Program-made: the position numbers and the translations under genes
Assembly: GCA_964408945.1 (NCBI GenBank)
Contig: CAYPBJ010000009.1
Coordinates: forward strand, 11,886 to 75,885
DNA length: 64,000 bases
Origin: VMCP01 sp964408945
GTDB taxonomy: Bacteria; Bacteroidota; Bacteroidia; NS11-12g; UBA955
Direction: 5' to 3'
The notes under the pieces: model-generated
What the model was told of the DNA's origin: nothing
What the model saw: the letters and a program-made list of their open reading frames with translations, nothing else
The model's database searches: none
Part shown: positions 11,601 to 18,509 of the stretch, piece by piece
Layout of the letters: each line of letters begins with the position of its first letter
Numbering within the stretch: position 1 is the stretch's first letter

Positions 11601-12789
11601 TTGCTGGATTGCTTTGCAGAGAAGAAAACAATGAATTGGCAGTATTGTCTGCAGCAACTTGAGAGCCTATGTTTAACGCACTTCTGTAGGGCTTCGGTTC
11701 ACCTAAGTCCATGAAAGCCATAATGTCACGGGGAGTTTCAACGTTGGCATTTCTGTTGGTTACCCAAACTTCTACTCGGTTTACAATCACTCCACTGGAA
11801 ACTATGGGAAGGTTTTCCAAGGATTTATTGTAGTTTTCTTGGAAGAATTGAGATAGGAAAAAGTGTCTGTTTTGATCGTAGTTATCTGCGGTTATTTTGA
11901 ACTCGTTCATTTGAGCCCCACCTTTTAAAACAGTTTCAGTGCTTTGTCCGCGATTTTGAGAAAAAACCGTTTTGATGGTGGTTTTACCAAATTGCATGGT
12001 GTTGGAAAATCCGAATAGGTTGTTTGCTGGCTTAATCAACTGGGTGGGTAGGTTCATGTTCACATTACCTACTTGAACGTCTTTTAAAATTCCATCGGGT
12101 TTGCCTTTCCAACCAAGATTGGTTTGGTTGTCAAATTCAAATTGCGCCTCAGTGTCGTAATTGATTCCCAACTTTACAAATTCACCCACGTTGCCGTTGG
12201 CAGATATTTGCAATTGCTGATCAAAAACAGGTACAAAATACTTCTGTTGTCTTTTGCTGTAGTTTGGATTGCGGTACTCGTTTATGGTTCCGCCAATTTT
12301 CACCATCGCCGATCCGGTCATTTGAAAGTCAACTCCACCGGCACCAAAGATTTTTGATACGGCAGGATTTCCTAATTCAGCTTTGAAGTATTCAGTGATA
12401 CCTCCTTTATTTACTGATTGCGAATAATCTGTGTTTTGCGACTTAAGTCTGTTGTATTCGGCATTTTTCTCTTTTTCTAACTTTTGGAAGTATTCGGTTA
12501 CAGTTAAATTTTGCCCCGTAGGATAGGAGAGAGAACCTACTTGCTTGAATGCTTCGTAGCGGTTTTGCTTGGGATTGTATTTCCAAACCACCGAAAGCGG
12601 GTCTTCGAGGTCTACGTTAGATGCTTTTTGATTGTTGGGGTCATTTTGACCACTTTTATGAACCTTATATTTGGTGGTAGAATCTGAATTGGTTTGAGAC
12701 AGCAAGCCATTATAGCCAGCAATGGACATCCATAAAATTCCCGATAATACCAATCTTTTGAACACGTTAAATGAGATGTAAGCTTGCAA
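5686..12789 (-). CDS. sprA: Cell surface protein SprA, T9SS outer-membrane translocon
   Basis: At 2367 residues this is the largest gene in the window and has the size typical of SprA/Sov, the giant outer-membrane beta-barrel through which T9SS cargo leaves the cell. An N-terminal signal segment (about residues 10-32) precedes a long chain rich in Asn, Tyr and aromatic alternation typical of strands; the last residues (FGIELRYTFN) look like a barrel-closing strand. The frame opens with TTG at 12789, one base after the ruvA stop. An in-frame GTG at 12765 would give a more conventional signal peptide (MFKRLVLSG...), so the start is uncertain by eight residues. It overlaps porZ by one base. Confidence 0.93.
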   Translation of the reverse strand: MQAYISFNVFKRLVLSGILWMSIAGYNGLLSQTNSDSTTKYKVHKSGQNDPNNQKASNVDLEDPLSVVWKYNPKQNRYEAFKQVGSLSYPTGQNLTVTEYFQKLEKEKNAEYNRLKSQNTDYSQSVNKGGITEYFKAELGNPAVSKIFGAGGVDFQMTGSAMVKIGGTINEYRNPNYSKRQQKYFVPVFDQQLQISANGNVGEFVKLGINYDTEAQFEFDNQTNLGWKGKPDGILKDVQVGNVNMNLPTQLIKPANNLFGFSNTMQFGKTTIKTVFSQNRGQSTETVLKGGAQMNEFKITADNYDQNRHFFLSQFFQENYNKSLENLPIVSSGVIVNRVEVWVTNRNANVETPRDIMAFMDLGEPKPYRSALNIGSQVAADNTANSLFSSLQSNPAIRKTGTSIDAIYATFPNFEQTLDFDLLNYARQLKENEFSLNQQLGYISLNQPLNNDEILAVAFEYTYNGETFQVGEFSRDIAPGDQQLLYLKMLKGNTIRTRLPIWDLMMKNVYSLNTYSLSLEDFKLNVIYADDTSGADYNYLPIGTADVPALKNGNPLIRVFGLDKLNRQQEAKPDGIFDAIEGITIQTKMARVIFPVTEPFGDYLKDIFGSRNDLADYYCYQALYDSTKFLAAQDVKHNKFFLQGSYKSTNGAELFLGTTNLQRGSVRVTANGRPLQEGMDYEVDYAMGRVRIINQGLLQGGAEIRASADGQSMFNIQQKTLLGGRVEHKFNKNFMMGATALHMYERPLTSKTNFNEEPLLNTIFGADLAYSSKSRFLTKLVDKLPFLETKEISNITAYAEFAKIIPHNHKSQGDQRGVSNLEDFEAAELPNDFKVVNNWVVASVPQKQPDFFPETNLSDKRKWLNRSARLSFYTIDQLFYRDIDMPDNIRKRVDQILSDPFMRQIDQREVFPERNFPQGTATILPTLDLAFNPFERGMYNFNADANELLPNGRFVDPRKSWAGIMRRVDQNDFEAANIDYIEIWLMDPLYHNNNLKGELLLHLGNVSEDILPDRRKAFENGLPTSNTSNNETDTSNFGIIATSPQINFAFDNNPSARKFQDVGLDGLNDVQEKEFFDTAYLKQLETNFGVNSVIYQNALKDPANDNFTHYLEEKYTTEDADIVQRYSKYQGLEGNSSTETFTGQYAPMPKSSTTQPDYEDINRDFTMNQSEDYFQYRVKISDNDLQIGKNYVADIVNNLVTLRNGKQENIRWYQLKIPVREYEKAVGNISDFKSIRFMRMVMRDFNDSAVLRFGYINMVRADWRRYTNSLKTPGVVVPTDPNDGTKFVVSTVNLEENSKRSPVAYVTPPGIVRVQNMASLGTVLENEQSLSMLTCNLQPGDARGAFKTVQHDIRNYKRIQLFVHAEEVTPNTIQDGEVSAFIRFGTDLTSNYYEYEIPLSMTRGFVNGNAPTADKLVWPDANMIDLDFQNLFDLKIARQNSGWPMTAPYIKFLDKGKITVMGLPDLSNLRVMMVGVKNNSPEPKCFEVWTNELRVKDISNGGGWAALANLQAQLADFGQVNMAGSIRTIGFGDVDKKLNQRSLSNSYNYDLATNLEFGRFFPKEKGVSIPLYLGWSESFVQPKFNPLNPDIELQSYLSALTDQNMRNSIRKAAEDYNSLFSFNINNFRIAQPGNKKAKIYSISNFNGSYSYQSNYRRNQQIEEYFINTTQATLGYAYNNNTKFIMPFKKLRNKNLAIIRDFNFNFIPSAFNTQMQVNRLYSEMQMRNNNSFKQLNPRMYDKNFTLNRNYNFSLPIARSLNFSYAANVEARIQEPYGAIDSREKQDSIYQEFEGFGRLRRFYQTANLTYTLPFSKISFLKWISANANYKGSYDWNQAPPAFAGLGNRIQNSQDINLTAQFNFTQLYSQVPFLKDYRTPKKRKKNDAPKDGNPDEPTYSSALEKGKNDLIKPNPAIVILGDLITMVKNANINITRKEATELPGFNLRPDYFGYNFKHLQPGLDFVFGFQDPNLRYSLADRGYLAADKRQSNFYRTNLNQNISGNISIEPIKEFRIRLDFLRNETNGTQSIFKNDGFKWLDEGLTGTGTYSISGIFLNTHFIKDIEMNENYPNPVFDAFLDNRYTVATRLQRANPEFGGALVIDSTTKYPMGYSKTHQDVIIGGFYAAYAGLDVGRTDISGFPAIPLPNWNINYNGLTKIPALKEIFTNINIKHAYSGKYTIGNFTRNLKYDPSQQALIGKDLIPKLQIADVTISENFSPLIGVNITTKNNWTVGFEYKRSRVLKLFASSYNLTEMKQNEFQLNAGYRTTGLTLPIRRKGRWIYLPNDFRFDLAISVNENLTVIRKIDVNINKLTAGMTNIKITPSATYQVNQKINLALRYNRVIMNPEIATQFYTSLTDFGIELRYTFN

Positions 12790-12790
12790 T

Positions 12791-13393
12791 TTACAAAATT
12801 TTAAGTGAATTTTTTATCAATTCCTCAACGGTAGCAAGGGTTCCAAGGTCTTTGCTGACCTTAAGAAGGGCTTTTTCAGCAGCGGCCTTCTGGTAACCTA
12901 AAACCGTTAGTGCCGTCATGGCTTCGGTGATGGCATCAGAAGCTTGATTGAGACCCGGTAAGTTTTGAGTCATTTTCTTTCCAGCCAATTTATCTCGCAG
13001 TTCCAATACAATGCGTTGGGCTGTTTTTTCGCCAATTCCTTTAATGCTTTTCAATAAACCCACATTGCCATTTAAGATTGCCGAAATCAATGTATCAGGG
13101 TCTAAACTCGACAACATGATGATGGCCGTGTTGTTGCCTACGCCGCTGATAGATGTTAGCTGTCTGAACATTTGTCGTTCGTTAGGATCTGCAAAGCCGT
13201 AAAGCTGAATACTTACTGGACTTTGATTTTCCACTTTGAAAACCTGCTCAATGAACAAACGTACTTGCTTTTGAGATTTTACCGCTTCAAACGTATTTAA
13301 TGAAATATGAGTAAAATAGCCAATGCCTTGACATTCAATGACTGCGTGCGTGGGTGTAAGCGATTCTAATTTGCCTTCAATAAACTCGTACAT
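12791..13393 (-). CDS. ruvA: Holliday junction branch migration protein RuvA
   Basis: This 200-residue protein has the RuvA order: an OB-fold N-terminal domain (MYEFIEGKLESLTPTHAVIE), two helix-hairpin-helix motifs (ISGVGNNTA near residue 79 and IKGIGEKTA near 115) and a C-terminal RuvB-contacting domain (about 150-200). RuvA binds four-way junctions and loads the RuvB motor during recombination. It lies 8 nt after gldG and 1 nt before sprA, so a DNA-repair gene is embedded in a gliding/secretion transcription unit; ruvA beside sprA is, as I recall, common in Bacteroidota. Confidence 0.96.
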   Translation of the reverse strand: MYEFIEGKLESLTPTHAVIECQGIGYFTHISLNTFEAVKSQKQVRLFIEQVFKVENQSPVSIQLYGFADPNERQMFRQLTSISGVGNNTAIIMLSSLDPDTLISAILNGNVGLLKSIKGIGEKTAQRIVLELRDKLAGKKMTQNLPGLNQASDAITEAMTALTVLGYQKAAAEKALLKVSKDLGTLATVEELIKNSLKIL

Positions 13394-13401
13394 ATCTGAG
13401 A

Positions 13402-15153
13402 TTAGGTATAACGCTTAATGCGTATGAAATAGTCTATAATCCCATAAATAATCATGATGGCCAAAGGTACCAACATACTGAACCACTGCCAATATGTGCG
13501 CTCCGTTTTAGATTTTTCTGGATCCAGTAATCTAACGGTTCTTTCCTTAGCTCTTATTTCTATAAGTCCATTATCATCAATGAGATAGTCAATGCAATTG
13601 AGAAGGAATTTTTTGTTGGCAAAGGTGAATTGAGAAATTCGATCGTAACCGGTAGGATAAATCATACCTTCAGATCCTACAGGATTTCTGATGATATCGG
13701 CATCAGAAACTACAATCATTTTACTATTTCCTGACTCAAGGAAAGGTTCATCGGTGTATTTTTTCATCAAACGATACCTAGAACGGAACTCTCCTTGCAT
13801 CAATGCAGCCACAATTTGTTCTCCCTGATTCATCGTTTTGCGGTAATTCTCGTCTTTCGATTGAATGTAGATTCGTTCTAAATCAACAGGTGCTGGGGTG
13901 GTGATGGACTTTGAATAAGGTGTGGAAGATAACAAGGGTATAATGTCTAATTTAGGTCGGACTTTGGGTTCCAAAGTAGCGGGGAACTGCATCCATACCG
14001 TACCGATGTTTTTGGTAATGTTGTGGGGGAATTCTGGTTCTCCAAAAAGTGGGAAATAAGGGAAATCAACCAGTTCCATCCGGCCACCATTGGGAATGGG
14101 TATACGGTTGCATTTTAAATCTGTGAGGAGGTTGTTCTTTAGTCCAATTCCGTAATTGAATAGTGCGGCTGTGATGTTTTCGAGGTTGTAGGGCATGGCC
14201 ATAACCTCTTTGTAATTGCGGAAACTATCTATTTCAATGTTCACAGGATCAATCAGCCACAGCACTTTACCGCCTTTCATTAAAAACTGATCAATCAAAT
14301 AGAGTTCTTGGTTACTGTAGTCTTTGATGGGCTTTATTACAATGAGTAAATCATTTAAATTCAGTCTTTTGTGTAGTCCATTGATGAATATTGATTCGGC
14401 GTTTTCTGGGTTCTGTTGGATTTGTTGTTCCCAAGGACGAGCTGCTTCAGGGTCAGAGAAATTCAAGTTAAGCGCCGAAATATTGTAGTATTTAGACAAT
14501 TCAGCGGCAAATGCCTGAACTCGTTGATCTACCATCTCACCGTTTCCGTCTGCAACAACTACATTTTTATTCTTTTCACTGGATACTTGGCGTAAACCAT
14601 TGGCTATTTCGTATTCAATATTGTCAATAGCCGCAGCGATATTTTCATCTGGACTTTTTGCTATATCGTATTCAAAGAAATTAACCGCCGCACTTCGTCC
14701 CTTATATAAAACCTCTGCTCCGGGAAGCAAATATTTTATGCGGGTTTCATCGGCGTTTTCGCGATCAACATCTCTAACAGGTTCAATGCCTTTATCTGCA
14801 AAGCTTTGAAGCAAGTCGCTCATTTCCGAGTCTTTGGCATCGGCAAATGGATCAACAATTTCAATTTCTATTTTTTGATTGCTGGCTTCTCTGAATTCGT
14901 AGGCTAAATCTCTTATTTCAAGTTTGAGTCTCTTGAATTTAGCTGACATCTCACCGTCTAAAAACAGTCTGAAATACAGGCTTTCATCGAGTTTAGAAGC
15001 CAGTTTTTTGCTGGTTTCACTGAGGGTGTAACGTTTTTCAGCAGTAAGGTCAAATCGTTTATAATACATGTTGCCCAAAATATTGGCAACAAAAACAACC
15101 AAAATGAGTGCTGCGAATTGTGAAAATGAGTGCTTTTTACTGTTCATGACCAT
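13402..15153 (-). CDS. gldG: Gliding-motility ABC transporter subunit GldG
   Basis: This 583-residue protein has one N-terminal membrane segment (about 12-30), a large soluble GldG-type ABC_transp_aux region with the YYKRFDLTAEKRYTLS opening typical of the family, and a C-terminal membrane helix (about 558-577) followed by basic residues. GldA, GldF and GldG form an ABC complex needed for gliding in Flavobacterium. Two ATGs occur at the start (15153 and 15147); the second gives a classic ATGA overlap with the gldF stop, so either may be used. It is followed by ruvA after 8 nt. Confidence 0.93.
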   Translation of the reverse strand: MVMNSKKHSFSQFAALILVVFVANILGNMYYKRFDLTAEKRYTLSETSKKLASKLDESLYFRLFLDGEMSAKFKRLKLEIRDLAYEFREASNQKIEIEIVDPFADAKDSEMSDLLQSFADKGIEPVRDVDRENADETRIKYLLPGAEVLYKGRSAAVNFFEYDIAKSPDENIAAAIDNIEYEIANGLRQVSSEKNKNVVVADGNGEMVDQRVQAFAAELSKYYNISALNLNFSDPEAARPWEQQIQQNPENAESIFINGLHKRLNLNDLLIVIKPIKDYSNQELYLIDQFLMKGGKVLWLIDPVNIEIDSFRNYKEVMAMPYNLENITAALFNYGIGLKNNLLTDLKCNRIPIPNGGRMELVDFPYFPLFGEPEFPHNITKNIGTVWMQFPATLEPKVRPKLDIIPLLSSTPYSKSITTPAPVDLERIYIQSKDENYRKTMNQGEQIVAALMQGEFRSRYRLMKKYTDEPFLESGNSKMIVVSDADIIRNPVGSEGMIYPTGYDRISQFTFANKKFLLNCIDYLIDDNGLIEIRAKERTVRLLDPEKSKTERTYWQWFSMLVPLAIMIIYGIIDYFIRIKRYT

Positions 15154-15875
15154 TTTCTGCTTTCAAACACCAACTTAGTTCCCCCAAGGAAAACAGAAAT
15201 AAATCCTAAGAAAAACACCAAATCACGAGTATCAACTACGCCTCGACTGATTGAATTATAGTGGAATTCTAGGCTGAACCAATTTAAACTTCTTCCAATT
15301 TTATCTAAGATTTCAAGGTCGCCCAACATACCTAAGACTGCGAAAAAGAAGAATGATAAAACCATAGAAAGTATGAGTGCTACAATTTGATTGTCGGTAA
15401 GTGAACTAGCAAAAAGTCCGATACTGGCATAACAAGCAGCCAGAAGAAACAATCCCAAATAACTGCCCATCATAGAGCCTAGGTCTATATTGCCCACTGG
15501 TAGTGCTAAGTTGTAAACTGAATATGCATAGAAACAGGTCAATAAAAGGGTAAAAGCAACGAGTGTGAGGGCTGCAAAGTACTTTTCCAAGATTATTTGT
15601 AAATCGGTGATGGGTTTAGTGGTGATGATTTCAAGAGTACCCAAACGTTTTTCATCGGAGATGCTTTTCATGGTAATAGCAGAGACCAAGAAAATGAGAA
15701 TGTAAGGAGAGATATCAAACATTACTTGTAAGCTGGCCACTCCCAAGTCAAAGATGCTGTTACCATCTACAAACCATAGAAACAGTCCTGTCAGGATGAG
15801 AAAAACACCCATGACAATGTAGGCAATCAGCGAGCCTAGAAAGCTTCTTACTTCTTTTTTATATATGCTCAACAT
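15144..15875 (-). CDS. gldF: Gliding-motility ABC transporter permease GldF
   Basis: This protein has about six hydrophobic membrane segments. The cytoplasmic-loop sequence KSISDEKRLGTLEIITTKPI is characteristic of ABC-2 permeases that act with GldA and GldG. I place the start at the ATG at 15875 (MLSIYKKEV), which matches the normal GldF N-terminus; a TTG at 15893 would add six residues and lies inside gldA. The gene overlaps the 3' end of gldA by 17 bp and the 5' end of gldG, so translational coupling along the three subunits is likely. Confidence 0.93.
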   Translation of the reverse strand: MLSIYKKEVRSFLGSLIAYIVMGVFLILTGLFLWFVDGNSIFDLGVASLQVMFDISPYILIFLVSAITMKSISDEKRLGTLEIITTKPITDLQIILEKYFAALTLVAFTLLLTCFYAYSVYNLALPVGNIDLGSMMGSYLGLFLLAACYASIGLFASSLTDNQIVALILSMVLSFFFFAVLGMLGDLEILDKIGRSLNWFSLEFHYNSISRGVVDTRDLVFFLGFISVFLGGTKLVFESRKWS

Positions 15876-16584
15876 GGTTGTCAGAATTTGCAAGCGAGCG
15901 GAAAGTGTCTTCCAACGATTTTCCGTCTTTGGTTAATGTAGTAACAAGATCATCGGCAACTAGTTTTCCTTTGCTAATCATAATCACTCTATCGCACATA
16001 GCTTCTACCTCTTGCATGATGTGAGTGCTGAGCAAAACGGTTTTATCTTTGCCTAAGTCTTTAATTACTTGTCTAATTTCAACTACTTGAATGGGGTCTA
16101 ATCCGCTGGTAGGTTCATCCAAAATCAATACTTTGGGTTCGTGAATGAGCGCTTGTGCAAGGCCAACGCGTTGACGGTATCCTTTAGAAAGTTGGCCCAC
16201 TTTTTTGTGTCTTTCGGGGGTGAGCTTGGTCATTTCAATGGCACGTTCAACAGCGGGTTTGATATGTTTGACCCCAGAGATCCCTGCAATGAATTCAAGA
16301 TATTCTTTAACATACATATCTAAGTACAAGGGATTGTTTTCTGGAAGATATCCAACCAACTTTCTAACTTCAATGCTGTCTTGAACAAGGTCAATTCCAC
16401 AAACCGTTCCCGTACCCGATGTTGGTGGGATATAGCCTGTAATCATTTTCATGGTTGTTGATTTTCCGGCGCCGTTGGGGCCTAAGAAACCAACTACCTG
16501 TCCTGTTGGTATATCAAAACTGATGGCATCTACTGCCACCTGTTTTCCGTATGTTTTGGTTAATTGTTCAACCTTGATGCTCAC
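15859..16584 (-). CDS. gldA: Gliding-motility ABC transporter ATP-binding protein GldA
   Basis: This 241-residue nucleotide-binding subunit has Walker A GPNGAGKST at residues 35-43, the signature LSKGYRQ at 132-138 and Walker B VLILDEP from 152, followed by the switch His in LLSTHIMQE. It powers the GldFG membrane complex. Context with gldF and gldG downstream in overlapping frames separates it from generic ABC-2 ATPases. It begins 4 nt after the stop of the M23 peptidase gene on the same strand. Confidence 0.93.
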   Translation of the reverse strand: MSIKVEQLTKTYGKQVAVDAISFDIPTGQVVGFLGPNGAGKSTTMKMITGYIPPTSGTGTVCGIDLVQDSIEVRKLVGYLPENNPLYLDMYVKEYLEFIAGISGVKHIKPAVERAIEMTKLTPERHKKVGQLSKGYRQRVGLAQALIHEPKVLILDEPTSGLDPIQVVEIRQVIKDLGKDKTVLLSTHIMQEVEAMCDRVIMISKGKLVADDLVTTLTKDGKSLEDTFRSLANSDNHVEHI

Positions 16585-16588
16585 TTTA

Positions 16589-17527
16589 TTATGATTCTGA
16601 GGTGAAAAATGCGGTTTTTTGGGGATCTAATACTGTTTTTGTTTTGTCAAATACCTCAAACGGAGAAATGATCTCAATATTGTAAGCTCTTCTCCTTTTG
16701 CGTCTTTTTCTTGAATATCTGCGTTTTCTTCCGCGTTTGATGTTTGTTTTACTGTATGGGAGCTGGAAAAGTTTTTGATTGACTACCAATACATTACTCA
16801 CCAAACTGTCGTTCTTGAAATCAATGAGTTTCGTAGGATCAAAAGGTCTGCCAAACAAGCGTGTTTCAAAGTGAAGATGGGGCCCTGTACTTCGTCCTGT
16901 TGAACCTCCCAATCCAACAACCTGTCCGGCATTTATGAGGTCGCCAGGTTTTACATAACGCAACGATAAATGCCCGTAAAGTGTTTCTAATCCGTTGTAA
17001 TGTCTAACAATTACCACATTACCGTATCCGGAGTGGAAGTGAGAGGCTCTCACCACACCGTCAAAGGCTACTCTAACGGTATCGCCTTTATCTAGTTGTA
17101 GATCAATGCCTGCGTGTACTCGTCCTCGGCGCCAGCCGAAAGAAGAATTCGTTTTGCCCGGATGCGGTAGAGCAAATCCACAATCTTCGAAAAGCATTGG
17201 AAAGACAAATTCGCCGTTTAACCTTCTAAGATCGTATCTATAGGGGTCAATGGCCATGCTATCAAACCGGAAATAGAAATCATATTCTGGGTAATAACCA
17301 GGAATAAAAATGCTTCCTGCTGCAGAATCAGGGCTTTCGGTGTCATCTAGAATGAAGTTATCAGGGTCTTCGAGTTCAGATTCTGTGGTATCAATTACTT
17401 GTGGAGCCACCGGCTCATGCATGGCCTCTTCTTCTTCTTCTTGAGGTATGTACGGACTTGCAGCAGAGATGAAAACTGCATTCAAAGCCATCAAAAAGAG
17501 TACGATATGTTTGTTAAATGGCGTCAA
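16589..17527 (-). CDS. M23 family metallopeptidase with polybasic segment
   Basis: This 312-residue LytM-type peptidase has an N-terminal hydrophobic signal segment (8-24), an acidic Glu/Asp-rich linker (30-68) and a complete M23 zinc site: His138 and Asp142 in HAGID, His186 in YGHLS, and His217/His219 in HLHF. The family cuts peptide crosslinks in peptidoglycan, or activates other hydrolases. Residues 264-280 are unusual: 14 of 17 are Lys or Arg, between the catalytic domain and the C-terminus. The start is a TTG whose last two bases lie in the ribF stop codon; the next ATG (residue 13) would cut into the signal segment. It sits between ribF and gldA. Confidence 0.88.
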   Translation of the reverse strand: MTPFNKHIVLFLMALNAVFISAASPYIPQEEEEEAMHEPVAPQVIDTTESELEDPDNFILDDTESPDSAAGSIFIPGYYPEYDFYFRFDSMAIDPYRYDLRRLNGEFVFPMLFEDCGFALPHPGKTNSSFGWRRGRVHAGIDLQLDKGDTVRVAFDGVVRASHFHSGYGNVVIVRHYNGLETLYGHLSLRYVKPGDLINAGQVVGLGGSTGRSTGPHLHFETRLFGRPFDPTKLIDFKNDSLVSNVLVVNQKLFQLPYSKTNIKRGRKRRYSRKRRKRRRAYNIEIISPFEVFDKTKTVLDPQKTAFFTSES

Positions 17528-18468
17528 ATTAGTACTTGCAATGTGTTTGATTTGTCAGTTGCTAGTTGAATTTTTAGCGCTTCAATGCCATCGAATTTTT
17601 GTTCATTTCTTAAAAACTGACAGAGTTGAAGTTCAATTTTTCGCCCGTAAAGGTCGGAATTAAAATCTAAAATATGTGCTTCAATGCTCAAATTCTTGCC
17701 ATCTACAGTGGGTCTTACCCCTATATTTATCATGGTTTTGAATTTTTGAGCGGCAAAGTCATCGCTCTCTATTTCTGCATATCCTGCATATACACCCATG
17801 GGTGGAATGAGTTTATGAGGTTCAGATAGTTCTAAGTTTGCAGTTGGAAATCCAATGGTGCGCCCTCTTTTATTGCCGTGAACAACCTTGCCTGAAAGGG
17901 TGTAAGGTGATCCCAGCATTTTATTGGCGGTTGCTAAATCACCCATCATTAGGGCTTGTCTGATTCGGGTGGAACTAACGGCTATATCGTCAATCAAACG
18001 AGCATTTATTTCGTCTACTTCAAAGTTGTATTTTTGGGAAAAGTGCAATAAATCTTCGAATGAACCTTTGCGGTTTTTGCCAAATCGGTGGTCGTAACCT
18101 ACAACCATGGCTTTTACCTTCAGTTGTTCCACCAATATTTGTTTTACAAATTCTTCGGGATCTAAATGAGCCAGAGCTTCGGTGAATTCCAAGACTAAAA
18201 CCGTATCAATGCCCTTAGCCAATACTTTTTTTGCTTTTTCTTCGATGGAGGTAAGCAATTGAACGCTTGGATCGTTTGGGTGAACAACCAACCTTGGATG
18301 GGGGTGAAATGTAATGAGCATAGAAGGTACTTTGTGTTGCTTGGAAAGGTCAACCACTCGTTTGAGCACCCAATCATGCCCTCCATGAACTCCGTCAAAG
18401 GTTCCTTGAGTTATTACAAACCCTTGATGCTCAGCTAGAGAGTTAAGTCCAAAAATGAGGCCATTCAT
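17524..18468 (-). CDS. ribF: Bifunctional riboflavin kinase/FAD synthetase
   Basis: This 314-residue protein has an N-terminal FMN adenylyltransferase domain with the nucleotidyltransferase motif GTFDGVHGGH at residues 22-31, and the SSTRIR motif near 160-165. The C-terminal flavokinase domain has GRTIGFPTANL near 200. It makes FMN and FAD from riboflavin. It is the first gene of an eight-gene minus-strand run ending at porZ. A Bacteroidetes-type promoter (TTTG at 18507-18504, 19 nt, GAACTTTG at 18484-18477) lies immediately upstream, leaving only 8 nt before the ATG. Confidence 0.95.
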   Translation of the reverse strand: MNGLIFGLNSLAEHQGFVITQGTFDGVHGGHDWVLKRVVDLSKQHKVPSMLITFHPHPRLVVHPNDPSVQLLTSIEEKAKKVLAKGIDTVLVLEFTEALAHLDPEEFVKQILVEQLKVKAMVVGYDHRFGKNRKGSFEDLLHFSQKYNFEVDEINARLIDDIAVSSTRIRQALMMGDLATANKMLGSPYTLSGKVVHGNKRGRTIGFPTANLELSEPHKLIPPMGVYAGYAEIESDDFAAQKFKTMINIGVRPTVDGKNLSIEAHILDFNSDLYGRKIELQLCQFLRNEQKFDGIEALKIQLATDKSNTLQVLI

Positions 18469-18476
18469 TCGAAGTG

Positions 18477-18507
18477 CAAAGTTCGGAATAAAGCCTATTT
18501 TTGCAAA
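18477..18507 (-). promoter_or_regulatory. Promoter for the ribF-gld-sprA-porZ run
   Basis: On the minus strand, TTTG (18507-18504) is followed after exactly 19 nt by GAACTTTG (18484-18477), matching the Bacteroidetes -33/-7 consensus TTTG-N19-TAnnTTTG except the first base of the -7 box. The ribF ATG starts 8 nt beyond the box, so the mRNA should be nearly leaderless. It physically overlaps the porQ -7 box on the other strand. Confidence 0.55.
18496..18503 (+). promoter_or_regulatory. -7 element upstream of porQ
   Basis: TATTTTTG matches the TAnnTTTG -7 consensus and ends 6 nt before the chosen porQ ATG (18510). I see no convincing -33 TTG at the proper distance. The element lies between the -33 and -7 boxes of the opposing ribF promoter. 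Confidence 0.45.
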
Positions 18508-18509
18508 GC

